Source: Rhipicephalus microplus
Taxonomy: Eukaryota > Arthropoda > Arachnida > Ixodida > Ixodidae
DNA: 64,000 nucleotides
Direction: 5' to 3'
Assembly (NCBI RefSeq): GCF_043290135.1
Contig: NC_134709.1
Coordinates: 105,108,145 to 105,172,144 of the forward strand
Shown one piece after another: positions 12,064 through 24,192 of this stretch. Position 1 is the first letter of the stretch. Each line of letters starts with the position of its first letter. Both the position numbers and the translations under genes were made by a program. The notes below the pieces were generated by a model that was not told the origin of the DNA, made no database searches, and saw only the letters and a list, made by a program, of their open reading frames with translations.

Positions 12064-13400
12064 GTGGACCCAGCTAGCTTCGCTGTCCATGAGAGCGTTT
12101 CTTGTGTGCTCGCCATATTTGATTTGCGCGACATCGAAACAGAGCAGCGCCGGGACGCAACACTGAAGACGGTCATTGAGCGAATATCTTCAAAACAGTC
12201 CAACCCTTCGCTCCGTCAACACATCCTAATCAACAAAATTCTGTATCACCGCAACATGAGGCCTCATGGCCTGGAATTTTCTCTAGTTATTCCCCTACAC
12301 CTACGTGCAACCATTGTTTAACATCTGCATGATGCTCCGACGGCAGGACACCTGGGGTTTTCACGCACCTATCACCGCGTGCGGCAGCGGTTCTTTTGGC
12401 CTGGCCTATATAAATTTGTGCGCCGCTATGTCGCTGCTTGCGAGCGCTGCCAGCGTCGCAAACGTCCTGCTCTCCGTATGGCTGGCCTGCTCCACCCTAT
12501 CGACATTCCTCCGGAACCATTCGTCCGCGTTGGTCTTGACTTGCTCGGTCCTTTCCCGACGTCCGTGTCAGGCAACAAATGAATCGCTATCGCAACTGAC
12601 TATGCGACCAGATACGCTATAGCTCGTGCTTTGCCAAGTAGCTGCGCTACAGACGTGGCAGACTTTATGCTGAATGACGTGATTCTGTGGCATGGGGCTC
12701 CGCGCCAGCTTTTGACGGATCGTGACCGCTGCTTCCTCGCAAAAGTTATTGGTGAAATCCTCCGTAGCTACTCAACCGAACATCATCTTACAACTGCCTA
12801 TTATCCGCAGACCAACGGTCTCACGGAGCACATCAACCGAACTGTTACAGACATGTTGTTACGTCTCTTCTGACCAACCTGACTGGGACGCAACGCTCCC
12901 CTACGCTACGTTTGCATACATTTCGTGAAGGCATGACACCACCGGCTATTCTCCGTTCTTCTTTCTGAACGGCCGCAATCCTGCGTTGCCATTAGACACA
13001 CTCCTTTCTTTTGATACCACCGAACCAATGGTGTATGCTCAGGACGTTGCTTCTCGAGCCCGTGTCGCTCGCCAAATCGCGCACACTAGGCACACTGTTT
13101 CTGAGGCCTCAAAAAAAGTCCGCAATGTTGACTGGCACCGTGATGTTGACTACCATGCTGACTCTCTCGTCCTACTTTGGACGCCTAATTGACGTGAAGG
13201 CTTGTGCGACAAGCTCCTCCCATAATACAGAGCCCTACAAAGTTCTCCGCAAGGTCACCGACGTCGACTACCTCGTCACTCCCGTTCAACCACACTCGTC
13301 TTCTGCCACACCACCTACTCATGTTGTTCATATGTCGTGACTTAAACGGTACTATACTGGCAATCTTGATTGACTTAGCGGCGCCATCACGGCACTTCGT
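12064..13400 (+). pseudogene. Integrase remnant of gypsy A
   Basis: The zinc-binding region is visible as FFWPGLYKFVRRYVAACERCQRRK (in two pieces, 12379-12460). The catalytic core follows with VGLDLLGPFP (first Asp), LLTDRDRCF (second Asp, about 12710) and YYPQTNGLTEH (third acidic residue). Stops and frameshifts occur near 12582, 12870 and 13190. The C-terminal part up to about 13340 is readable only in pieces. Confidence 0.8.
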
Positions 13401-13413
13401 CCGCCGGGGGTGA

Positions 13414-13575
13414 TGTCACGAGGCAGTGGGCATGGCCCCGCCATTGTAGACGAATCGAAGAGGAAAAAGCGGACTGAGCGTGCGAAAGGCTAGCAGCCCT
13501 GGTGGTTCTCCCCTACTTGTAAATATTGGTAATACGCTCATTTCTTTCTTCTGTGTGTTTGTAATCCCCGTAATA
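13414..13575 (+). repeat. 3' LTR of gypsy A with preceding polypurine tract
   Basis: The 162-bp LTR starts tgtcacgaggcagtgg and ends ccccgtaata. The polypurine stretch cgggggtga (13405-13413) sits directly in front of it and would prime plus-strand synthesis. Its divergence from the 5' LTR dates the insertion as old. Confidence 0.85.
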
Positions 13576-14016
13576 ATATTATCACTAGATATGAACTGCA
13601 CTACCTTTTCACATACCTTCTGACCTATCGAGCCCTAGTGACATGTGAAAAATTATTTAAAAACTTTTTCTCGAAAGCTTGGTTCCCCAAAAAGATCTAA
13701 AAACGTATCGCACCTAAAAAGAAATTTGAAAGCTGCGATCGCAAAAGAATCTTAGCGGTGAAACAATGGTCATTCGCTTAAAGTAAAGCCTGACATGATA
13801 GCGTCAAGAGCATTTCACAGACAACAAAAGCACACTGCACCGTCGTTCGTGGTGACATCGTGCAACACCATCATTAAGAGTGCAGCGCGAGAGCCGAAAA
13901 GCCTTTCTGCATCGACTATCTCGTAAAGCGCGTGCGTATGACACTATTTGTTAGCGAGTAAAACTAATAACAGCTCTCCACACGAGCAATCACGCGCCAA
14001 TCATACAGCCCAAGTT
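13576..14016. other. Unassigned spacer
   Basis: No recognisable feature between the gypsy 3' LTR and the next SINE. Confidence 0.4.
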
Positions 14017-14246
14017 GATTTTTCGTGTTGGGTTTAACGCCCCCAAACCACCATATGATTATGAGTGACATTGTAGTAGAGGGCTCCGGAAATTTCGACC
14101 ACTTGCGGTTCTTTACGTGCACCCAAATATGAGCACACTAGTCTGCAACATTTCCGCCTCTATTAGAAATGCAGCCGCCGCAGTCGGCATTCGATCCCAC
14201 GAACTGCGGGTCAGCAGCCGAGTACCTAGGCCACCTCGGCTGGGCA
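14017..14246 (-). mobile_element. tRNA-derived SINE, old copy
   Basis: Reverse complement of the SINE at 652-896. The 3' end is on the left (gggtttaacgc, then ccaccatatgattatgag) and the tRNA head on the right (gcgggtcagcagccgagtacc). The head has a deletion that removes part of the A-box region, and the body carries many substitutions. The (caat)n tail is lost and no target duplication is visible, so this is an old, inactive copy. Confidence 0.85.
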
Positions 14247-17200
14247 GCTCAAGTTGGCTAGTTTTATATTTGTTTATTATTCTATAGGTCATCATCAGTG
14301 ATGTATAACTCTCGATACTGCGTCGAATTGTCATTGCTGCTCGCGCCGCTCCATGACTCACGTAAAGTGCTCCCGAAGCGCAGGTAAAAAAATCCGTGTC
14401 CCCGCCAACAAACCGATGAGCGCAGGGAGGCAAGTTTTATTGCAAGAAAGATGGAAAAAAATAAATACTGAGTCACAGAGCCGCCGACTGAAACATTGAT
14501 TGAGATGAGCCTAAAACTCGTGTAGCCCAGTGCCAGCACGCATGCAGTGACGCCTATTTAAGCACTTGTTGTGAGATTCGATATAAAAACAGAGCAGTGA
14601 CAAATCGCCAATAATGAAAACTGTGCCAAGTGAATGCTGATGCGTAATGAGTTACGAATAAAGCACTGAGGTCCCGTTAATATCGTTTATAATGGTTTGA
14701 AATCTCGTTTTGTCACCATGGCTTTGCATGTAACCAAATGTTTCTCTCTATGTGCAGACACCAATGTGCGCATTCTATGTGCGATGACATTTTTAAATGC
14801 AAAACGCAAAAAAATTCACTTGTGTAAATAAATTAGTGGCAAGAGGGTGTAAACTGGGAAAGGCTTCCACACGTTCTGGCACTCAAGAACCCCAATTTGA
14901 GAACACAATTGCATGCGCTAGAGGAATCAGGAGACGCGTCGGATGCAGGGTTATGACTCCACGTTTACAGTTACTCGCTCACGGCAAACACGTACTCGTA
15001 TGTGACCGCGCACAGCAGCGTCGACATGAAAGCCACAGTTACCAGAGGAACGGGCTACGCACAAGAAAGGGCTGGAAGGTCAATCCGATATGCTTGCCAC
15101 TCGACTGGCTTGTTTTCGCCATCCGAGAGTGTCAACATTACACACAGCCTTGCTAGTAGAAGCAGCACATCCGATGCATGGCAGCACATTTTTGTGGAGT
15201 CACACATCTTTGCAAAGTTGTAAGGATTATCGCGGCACCATGGAAGCTTTTGTCACCAGAAAGATGCAATGTAAAAAAAACAGAATTGGGTGAGTTTGAT
15301 TACTCAAGTTTCTCTTTTTACCGCACTGAAGCAAAGGTTGACATCAAAGTTTTAACTTTCGAGGCAGTTTTGTAGCAGTTTGTCGTAATTTACTTGATTT
15401 TTATGCTTTTGGAACAGCTTTGCACAAAAAACGGAAATGTATCAAGAGTGCGCAAGATGCGCAGCTGTCTGAGCCCAGCCTAAAGTATGTGTGTCGGCAG
15501 TACAAGCCCAGGTAGCTAAAGCATCTTTGCCTTACACATTAACTATTTCCAAAGTGATCAAAGATGAATTGGCTGCATCTTTGTTACATGAGGCTGTGTG
15601 CAGGTCTTGTGTGCACACGGTACAAAGCAGCGTTCATGCTCAGATCCAAAGATTGCCAACAACACGGTTTATAGATTGTGTGCTCAATATATCATGCGAA
15701 AAGGTGGTGTTTTAAACTAGACATTTGAACAAAAGCGCCGTCTGTGAGAAAGATAATAAAAGCCGCTTTAGCCTCCTGCCCTATGTCCAAAACACAGCGC
15801 ACAATTAAGAATGTGCATTTGGATATGATGTCGCAGCGTTTGTACGGCTCTCAAGAAGCTGGGCAGCACTTGCACACTTGTTAATCTGAGTGCGAAAGAC
15901 CAAACAAAAAATCAAGGCTAATGTGTTCAGAAACATGGAAGATCCTTCTTTCCTTGTGTTACAGGAGTGGTGTACAAGATTACTCTGTCGTGCATAAATG
16001 TTAAATTACATGAGCACCAGAAGAAATGGAAAGAGAATGTTCGACAATCAAACTCCTTTGCTCATTGCCCAGGACGTCAATAGAATCTACTGTTTATCAA
16101 GATCAGGGGTGCAAGAGCCGAAATACCAGTTGGAGCAATTTTTAGAGCAGCAAAATGTTAATTTTTAGGAGGTTACGGAGAAAAAAAATGTGCATTTTTT
16201 ATCACTAGTTTCCAAATTTGAAGCAGTATAAAAAGTTTCAATTAGAAAAAAAATATCTATAAACCATTCGACATCAGCTAAATTGTGCAGTATAAACAAT
16301 AGCACTGTTATTTCAATTAAAGTGGTATTTTTTGCACCCCACTGAGCTTACAATGGGGAAGTCCATACTAGCATTTGCGGCGCCTGTGAAATAGTTGACA
16401 TAATCTGCAAATTTAATTATAGGTCTTCCAGATTGCCAGATTTCTGAAATTCACTTACGAGTGCTGAAAAAAAAAACTGGCCAACAGTTTGTTTTTTTAG
16501 GAAGAAAAAGCGTCATACACTGCTCCGAATTACTTCCAGTAGCATAATTACATATCAATGATCATACTGGTACTCAGAATTAGGTGGTGAACAAACGCAT
16601 AAGTACCTGAACAAATTGTGCAGTGTCCGGTGACTAGCGAGAAAAGCCCCTTTGAAATGTCAGTATGCTTTTTTGCTGAACTACATCGTAATATGGTGAA
16701 AGTGGCCTACGCAGTATTCTCTGCATGGGTTGGAATCCCAAGCCAAGAAATTTTTTAACCACTGCAACTCCCTCAACCCCCCCCCCCCCCCCCCCCACTA
16801 CCCACCTTGCTTTTTTTTCCTACACCGTGGGGTTAGGTACTGCTTCGGCTCTCCCTTGCAAGGCGCGTTCGGCCAGGAAAAGTAGCAATGGCGCGCACCC
16901 GTTGTCCTGGTGATGGTACCGGATGTGTATTGCCAAGATCGTGGCTGGGACGACAGAACTTCCAGACAGAAAAAACGGTCAAATTGCCGCTGTGCAGTTT
17001 TTCTTCAGAGCTTCATTCAAATTCTGTGTGATATTTTATGCGAGCTCTTAGAAGATCAACTAGTCTTCAAAGTTTACCTTGTTTTTGCCTGTAGACCAAA
17101 ACAACATGAGGGGAAGTGACAGTGGCTATGCATAACCTAAGAACCTTGTGAGCTGAAGCCGCTGTTGGCAGGGCCATTGGTAGCAATTTTTTCCAAAGCG

Positions 17201-18538
17201 GCACCACCTTGATTAAAATGGGGCCTGAGGAAGCAGATGTGGTAGACCTATATTTTCTACGCTATAAACCACGGAAAAAAATTAGGGGGGGGGGAGGGCA
17301 TGGGCTCGGTGTGCCACCCCCTGGTTTCGGTTTCGCTACTGTTGGAAGAAAGCCCATGTGGTCGGATACACACATGGAGAAGGAGAGCCGGTGAGGAAGT
17401 AAGTAGTGGCATAAACGAAGGTTAGGTTACCTTGGCGAGAGAAGTAGCAGACTAGAGCGGCAGGTATATGATGTACGAAAGAAGGTTTATTCCAACGTGC
17501 TGGCCGAACACAGAGAAGTAAGTAGCCACAAATTGGGCCGGAATAGCGTAAAATTTTCGAAAATAGGGAGAAAATATTTGAACATTTGAGCTATATCTAC
17601 ATTCTCTGACAATTCAGGCAACGGCGCAAGTTCTTTTGTATAAGGACAGCAACTTCCCCCAGATGTACACACCTACATCCCTTTTTAAAATATAGGATTG
17701 TGCAATTCGAAGTTGGCGCAGTCATTTTGCATTGTGAATGTGCCTCCCGTGCAGAAACTGAAACGTTCGGCGTTTATGTCCGTAATAATGATGGGTTTTC
17801 GTTTTGGGCCCGTAGTCTCGAAATAACAACCACAACACAAAAGAGAGAGGGGACAGCGGCACAGCCAGTGGCCGTGACAGCGACCTAACGTACATAGTGC
17901 ACTGTGACCGGCCGCTTGTGCTGCAAATTTCCGGACTGTGTTGTCTGCATTAGTCTGTATACATGAAGCCAGAGCAAAACAGCGCTGTTCAATATTGAAA
18001 GCACTACAAAGCCACGGTATGAAAAACGCATGAACCACCTGCTTCCCTACGCCAAATCGAGGGAAGATCACGTGATCCAATCCTGCACGGCACAGCGATT
18101 GCAGCATTCGCGCCACTAGTGGTAGGCCTAACACCCAATATGTAAGAAGAACTAGATGACCGACCCTTGGTACACTGAATGGTTCAGCAAGCACTAGAGA
18201 AGTGGCCGGTGCATGGTGGCTGAGTTGTCGAAGAGACGTTGATAAGAGACCTTCCGAAAATTGTCAATCATAGACTTTTGTCTTTCTAACGTAGTTGGAA
18301 ATAGTGTAAATAAACATCTCGCATAAAATGGAAACCAAATATCAGCAAGTGGTCCAATCAAACACTTTTATAACATACTCTGTCCTGTCATGCAAATTTC
18401 GATTCATGTCAAACATCAGTTTGCAAAAAATTACAGCTCACTCCAACTAACTCAGACATATTTTGCCTGGGCCTCATTCAGACCCAACAAATTTTCCTAA
18501 ACCAGATTCGCATGGGCTCAAGCTCACTAAATAATTGT
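14247..18538. other. Unassigned intergenic DNA
   Basis: No gene supported in this 4.3 kb. It includes copy 2 of the ggagcag repeat (16080-16800), a C homopolymer near 16778-16797 and a G homopolymer near 17285-17294. Open frames such as 17685-18194 (minus) show no family motif. Confidence 0.35.
16080..16800. repeat. Old dispersed repeat, copy 2 (ggagcag-rich)
   Basis: Parallels 6330-7060: gagcaat and gagcag words, accattcgac, ttgcaccccact and ctgcatgggttgg occur in the same order. It is strongly diverged and has no coding motif. The class is unknown. Confidence 0.35.
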
Positions 18539-19467
18539 TACGGGTGTGATGGCATAATGAAAAATATTCTTTATCGGTGCCAAGCTTCGTCAACGCTTGT
18601 TTTTCGTGTCATGCGAGGAGAATTGGACTTTGAGACGGCGCGATAATAACACACGATGTTCATGACATAACACAGAAACTAAACATGGAAAACACTGAGG
18701 CAGGAAGGGTAAATAAGATTCAACAGAGAAAACTAAGCTTGATTGAAGAATGACCAATTAGAATTCAATTAAGAGCGTTCAAAAACCTGAAGGCCAGATC
18801 GGCGGTACGACAGACGCCAATCAGGTGCAGGGCAGGAGGCGGTGGAAAAGCGCTGTGGGATGAACACACTTGTCGATGGGCGACGCTCTGGTGACGACGG
18901 CGTTTGACGGGGTGGGTGCGACTACAGAGCAGTCAACCCGCATCGAAGACGCGATGCTCCATTCGGGGAATGGCCAGCCCATCCAGCGAAAAGCGTGCGC
19001 CGAGACGCGATGCTCGGCGCAACCGTGACCATTAGCCAGGCCACGTTCATCGCTGTGCCGAACGGCTGACCGTAGAGACGCCTCGCCGGCATCCGCGATG
19101 CCCTCGGCAAGGAAAAGAACAGCAGGCCAGGCCGCGCCCCGAGATGCAGTACTCGTGCCGGCAACGCTACCCCAGCGGGTTGTTGGACGGGAGTAGCGTG
19201 GACAGCCGCGTTCCCCGGCCGGAACTTGGATCGCCTGCGTCCGACGCTTCGGCCCGCTGTCTCCCGTCTGCCGCTGCTTCGTCTCGTCCCCAGTCAGAAA
19301 GCTTACCGCCCCCTAGTGGTCACACGGGGCCCAATTGTGGTACACCACTTCGATGGGCCACCACAGGTGATCAGCTGATTGGCTGACCTCACGCGCACAG
19401 TTAGTTCGAAATCACACGCGCCTTGCCCCGCACCTCCGTCGTTGTCACCGTTTTCTTCACTCATCAC
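18539..19467. repeat. Possible solo LTR, about 0.93 kb
   Basis: The stretch begins tgttacgggtgtgat and ends cttcactcatcaca, giving TG...CA ends. It carries a GC-rich block (about 18880-19350) unlike the AT-rich surroundings. It abuts the left LTR of gypsy C, whose outer bases seem missing, as if this sequence inserted there. No matching second LTR and no target duplication are seen, so the call is tentative. Open frames inside look like chance. Confidence 0.3.
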
Positions 19468-19579
19468 AGATGGGCTTATTTACACTGAAAATGCCAGCGC
19501 TGAAGCATCACTGCTGAGTCACCATCGCTCGAGAGCGTCCTATCTATTCTGCTTTCTCGCTCTTTCAGTCTGCGGTACA
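19465..19579 (-). repeat. Probable 3' LTR of gypsy C, partial
   Basis: Aligns with 25341-25452 over about 111 bp. Shared blocks are atttacactga, caccatcgctcgagagcg and tcgctcttt, and both copies end in a taca motif. Clear substitutions show age. The outer 10 or so bases seen in the other copy are missing here. Confidence 0.6.
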
Positions 19580-19639
19580 TTTTTCTCTGGGCAAGACGAA
19601 GCTCACCGAGTGAGTAGAAGCAATCGATTGTTGTAGGTC

Positions 19640-20502
19640 TTCAATCGGGCATTGTGCACAACTTGCGTCTTACGCGCACGGCGTTTCTGAGCTCTCACTT
19701 ACCCAACAACGCAAGTGACGTCACTCAAGCACTGAGTAATGAAAAAAATTGCCCGCAGCTTCCCTCGGGGGAACACTGAGGAGGAGGCGGAGCATATAAT
19801 TGGTTAACGGGGTGTTAAAGTGCGACTTACTTGGGTCGATGGCTAAATTGGTTAACGTGGTTGTGAAATGGGGTGTTAAATAGCGATTTACTTGGGTCGC
19901 TGGCTAAATTGGTTAACGTGGTTGTAGGAGGGGTGTTAAATGAGTGAACACGTACGACACGTATGCGAAAGGGCGGTGTTTATTTATTGCGACGAACTTT
20001 GAGCACGATGGCTTTTAGATGCCACTTTGGCCGGCGCTGGTCGAAGGGACGTCGATCATTGCGACCTCGGACGTCGACGCGCCGTACAAACCAACCGACG
20101 AGCGGCAACTGAGCGAGCGAGCGCCGACCTTGAGTATATATACAGCGCGACGGCGCATGCACTGTCAGCTGTGGAATGTTCGAGAAGGGGGAGAAGCGCA
20201 ACGGTGCATGCGCGCGCGTCAGCTGCCGATGTTCTCGAAGCGCGACGGCGCATGCGCGCGCGTCAGCTGCCGATGTTCTCGAAGCGTGACGGCGCATGCG
20301 CGCTACATTATACAGCTAGCGAATGTTCGTGAAGAGGAGAAGCGCACGCGGTGTGTAGAGGAGGAAGGGTGCACAGATGGTGGAGGAGTGAAGCGCGCGC
20401 GGTGTGTAGAGGAGGAAGGGATGCACAGATGGTGGAAGAAGGAAGAGGAAGCTTGCGGACGGCGCCGCACTATAAGCCTCGAGTATTAGATGCTCCGCAT
20501 CT
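19640..20502 (-). repeat. GC-rich composite repeat inserted in gypsy C
   Basis: Its likely 5' end (right side, 20488-20502) is a palindrome, agatgctccgcatct, which folds into a 6-bp stem with a GGA triloop on the minus strand. Inside are partial direct repeats: cagctg-containing units starting at 20164, 20218 and 20262, a pair of about 58-bp units around 20345-20450, and a 61-bp pair at 19809-19930. The region is CpG-rich and promoter-like, but no transcript can be shown. The left border is uncertain. The family is unrecognised. Confidence 0.45.
19809..19930. repeat. Tandem 61-bp repeat, two copies
   Basis: Units 19809-19869 and 19870-19930 both start ggggtgttaaa and contain acttgggtcg and ggctaaattggttaacgtgg. 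They differ at a few positions, and a third unit begins at 19931. Confidence 0.8.
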
Positions 20503-21700
20503 AAAAGGTCCTGAGTAGTATGAACAAGCTTCTGGCAAAGTCACTTCCTTCGAAAGTGCGTTCACAGCCAGACGAAATCACCCGTAGCGAAAAACACAGG
20601 TGGGTGTTTTGCGTCATAATTGTCTTTTCCGTGAGCGCGAGCGGCAAGAGTTTAGAGCCGAGCAAGTCGACGAGCTTTATCGGCGCGACATAAAATTTGC
20701 TTGGCTTTGGCGTTTTGGTTCTTCGAAAAAGGAAGTATGGTGTCATGGAAACCTTGAAGATGATGAGCATAGAGAAGAAAGAAAGGCGTATAACGTGTGA
20801 CCTCGTGTTTCGCAGTATTAAAGCGTATGTAACAAAAGGTAATACGGGATCCCAGTTTTTGTGATCCGATGCAACGTACATTGAAAGCATGTTTATTGTG
20901 GTACAACTGGTCCGCTTGGTGACGCCGTTGGTCTTAGGATGGTATGGCGTAGAATGCCGACACTGGCACCTACAAAGCCGTAGCAACTATTCGACAACGT
21001 CAGCGGTAAACTGCCGGCCGCGATTACTTATCACCACACGAGGGGCCACGTGATGGAATATAATCGAGTGCAAAAGAAACCATGGCCCATCAGATGATGT
21101 GGCTGAAGCGACCGCCATCGTTTCAGTATACCGCATCAGGCAATGTAAGCACACAATCATCCAGCGGCGGCTGGTGGTAGACTTAGGAGAAGGGCCCAGC
21201 AATTCTATGCCAACTTTTTCGAAACGTGATGTCCGTGGCTTCACCGGTTGCAGTGAGCCGGCCAGTGACAAGGCAGGCTGTTTGTGGCGTTGGCGGACAT
21301 CACAACATGTGACATTGTGCTGGGTGGTCTTCCAGAGTCGAGGACGCTAAAACGTTATCGAATACGGTAAAGCGTTCGGGGAAATCTAAGGTGCCCAGAC
21401 GTGATATCTTCGTTCATGGCTTGAAATACCTCAAGACGCAGGAATTATGGCACGACGAGGAGTTGTGTGGAACTATGGCTGGAGTAATTCATGCGATATA
21501 GTAGGGCGTCATGAATCACGAATGGCGTGGCGCGTTTAGAACTACGAGCCACATCTATCATTGTTTTCAGCGAAGAGTCACGCTGTTGCTCGTGACGGAA
21601 GGCGTAAATATTTCGGAAGTTGGTGGAGATTGCAGCCAGGTAGTTATCAAATTCGTTATAATCAGCAAGCACAGTCGGAGATGGAAGACAAGATAAGCAG
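20503..21700 (-). pseudogene. Integrase remnant of gypsy C
   Basis: The order on the minus strand is a linker and zinc-binding region (21672-21445), then FEKVGIELLGPSPKS, where the first catalytic Asp reads Glu. Next comes VISNRGRQF, where the second Asp reads Asn, and then YHPKTNGVTKR, where the third acidic position reads Lys. All three catalytic positions thus look changed, besides stops at 20987 and elsewhere. The protein is long dead. Confidence 0.75.
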
Positions 21701-22130
21701 TCGGCATCTGCGTGACATTGACCGCTCTTTTAGGTCACAGAAAAATTATATTCTTGAAGCCGTAAGGCCAAACAAGACAACCGGCCAGCTGAGTCACGTA
21801 GTCTGACGAGCCAACAAAACGAATGAAGATCTGTGACGATCTTCAATTGCCGGCCGAACATATGAGGTCTGAAATTCGGGATGGCGAGAAGAACCGCAAT
21901 ACATTCCAGATTGGAGACCGTATAATTCCTCCCCACTTTAGTCAAAGTACGACTTACATACGCCAAGACGTGCTGGTGGCTGTCGTGATACTGTACTAAC
22001 ACGGCACCAAAACCGATACTACTAGCATATGTAAGCAGTTCCGCGAGTGCCTCCGGGTGAAAATGGCGCAACAGGGGCCCGATAGTAAGCAAATGCTTCA
22101 GTTTTTTGAAAGCAGCCTCACACTCAACGG
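21701..22130 (-). pseudogene. RNase H remnant of gypsy C
   Basis: ORF 22092-21730 contains FGAVLVQYHD, VLAYVSRTLTKVGRNYTVSNLECIA and the LKIVTDLHSFCWL region typical of Ty3/gypsy RNase H. The first catalytic aspartate motif (usually TDAS) reads TYAS. The frame breaks on both sides. Confidence 0.78.
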
Positions 22131-23160
22131 TCTATCGAAGTGGGAAATTTTTGGAGAGTGACTCAGTCAGAAAATGAGCAAGCAAGGCGACGTCTTTGAT
22201 AAACCGGTGAAAATAAGAACACAGCCCTAAAAATTACGGAGATGCTTCACAGACGTTAGTTGCTTGACGTCTCGCTCAGAAATAATCTTTTGCGGGTCTG
22301 GACTTATACCGTCCTTGTCGACTGCATAACCGAGCACAAGGCCCTGACGCTCGCCAAAAAGACACATCTTTGCGTTTAAAATGAGACCAGCTTGTTTGAC
22401 GCAATTTAGAACAATGCTAAGTTTATGGTTGTGCTCTTACAATGTCTTGTCGAAAATAATTACATCATCGAGATAACAAATACATACTTCTCATTTGAGA
22501 CCACAAAGGATTGAGTCCGTGAATCCTTTGAAAGTAGCTGGGGCCTTACATAAGCCAAATGGTCTAACGCAAATTCAAATAACCCATTAGGCGTGACAAA
22601 AACAGTCTTCTGTCTGTCAGACTGGCGCATTTGTATTTGCCAGTATTCAGACCTTAGGTCGACGGACAAAATGTAAGCGGCCGAGTGCAGGCAATAAACA
22701 GCATCATCGATGCGTGGTAGCGGATACACTTGTTTCTTCGTGACGGTGTTGAGACGGTGCTGTACGACACAAAATCGCCAAGTGTTGTGTTTCATTTTTA
22801 CCGATAAGACAGGAGCTGCGAAGGGACTGCTTGACTCTTGAATGAGCCCTTTTTCAGCATGTCATTCACCTGATCGGCGATCACTTTGCTCTCTGACGGG
22901 GATACGCGGTAGAGTTTCTGACGTATCGGTGTAGCATCTCCGGTGTTGATTCAGTGGTGCATACGGGATACGGTCAACATGGCACAACGCTTTTCTTGAG
23001 CGAAATCAGACTCCTGCGTGGCGTATAAGCACCTCCTCGTGGACATTCTGCTCGGAAGATGGCACGACTTATTGATCAAGCGTTTCATCTCCGATGAGTA
23101 GCTGGGCGCAGTCATACTGATGGCTAGAGACTCTGAGAGCACTCTGACGTCCACTGTCTC
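22131..23160 (-). pseudogene. Reverse transcriptase remnant of gypsy C
   Basis: Blocks visible leftward from 22795: VYPLPRIDDAV, LSVDLRSEYWQIQM and KTVFVTPNGLFEF, which are conserved RT fingers and palm blocks. The PFGL block and the YLDD box are damaged. A cca-tcatcgagataac stretch near 22460-22480 shows where the DD motif was. Upstream (about 22800-22930) the SPSESKVIADQVNDML stretch precedes RT as in other gypsy elements. Confidence 0.78.
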
Positions 23161-23339
23161 CTGTTCCTCAAACCTTCTCAGTTTAAATTTGGCTGGTAGA
23201 CCTACAGGCTGTGAGGCTCAGTTGAGCGCCCTCAAAGAACCATGTCCGTCAATGGCTCTAAGGACACACCGTGAGACGAGCGCATTTTTCAGGATGGCGT
23301 TTGTATGATCGGGCTCGGCAAGTCAAGAGCAGGGTGTTG

Positions 23340-24172
23340 AGCAGACGTGAGAAGAGCATACAGAAAGAAACATTGCTGTTCGACCAGGGATCGCCACATC
23401 TTGAGACAACAAAAGCACGTTGATGGGGAGAGTCAGAAACTCGTATTCTATGACAGCGGGCAACGTACTTTGTAGAATATACTCTCCAGTTACACAGTCA
23501 TGCGTAGCACCGCATTCATGAAGGAGGTCTATCCCTAAAATGACGTCACGAGTTGCGTGAATCAGTACAGTGAACTCAACCTAAAAATTTTGTCCACCAA
23601 TCGTGAGTACAACTGAGCAAATACCAGCCGGGCATTACGCTTCGCCTCCAACTCAAAGAAAAGTTTCGTTACGATTCCACGCGAACATTGCTTTGTCATG
23701 CAAGAAACGATGCTTGAATCAGTCTTTTAACCGAAATAGCAGCACCATTGCCTACAAGAACAAGAGTATCTGCCCCTTCTATACACACAGGCACTTTGTT
23801 CATCAACATCACCGCAGAAAGAAGACTCGGCGAAACTGACCGTACGGCCACGACAGATTCATTGGCCTCATCAGCAAGTTTCCCGGCTGATACGGGAAAG
23901 GCGACCGATGACGCGGAGACGGCGACAGGCGAGAACGTGTCGGAGGTGGCGTCAGGCTTCACTCGAAGGCGGGAAACTCGCTGTGAAATTCGTTGGGCCA
24001 TTGCTGTCGAAAGGGTGGTAGGCCATAAAGAGGTCCACGTTTTGTGCATACGAGGCTGGTACGTTGAGAAACGTGGTGGCAGAGGCGGCATACGAGCCGG
24101 GTACCTCATAAAACGTGTTGGCGCAGGTGGCCGCTGGTACAGAAGCGTGAAATTTGCCCTGAGAGACCGCAT
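23340..24172 (-). pseudogene. Protease remnant of gypsy C
   Basis: ORF 24172-23696 ends with VPVCIEGADTLVLVGNGAAISV, the retropepsin active-site region, but the catalytic DTG reads GNG. Downstream, in another frame, DVILGIDLLHECGA (about 23535-23500) is the usual C-terminal protease hallmark. The Pro-rich N-terminal part could belong to the gag tail. Confidence 0.65.
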
Positions 24173-24192
24173 GTGTAGCCAACGGGGAGTGT

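Larger units (their letters stand above)
8384..13575 (+). mobile_element. Ty3/gypsy LTR retrotransposon A, decayed
   Basis: It is bounded by two 162-bp direct repeats that start tg and end ca (left) or ta (right). A tRNA-primer-like site (8549-8563) follows the left LTR and a polypurine stretch (13405-13413) precedes the right one. Between them, gag, protease, RT, RNase H and integrase occur in the Ty3/gypsy order but in many frames with stops. By hand count about 25 of 162 LTR positions differ, so the insertion is old. No flanking target duplication could be found. Confidence 0.9.

Noticed and set aside
8384..13575. Target-site duplication of gypsy A
   Set aside because: The bases beside the two LTRs (caaac and atatt) do not match. 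None can be claimed.
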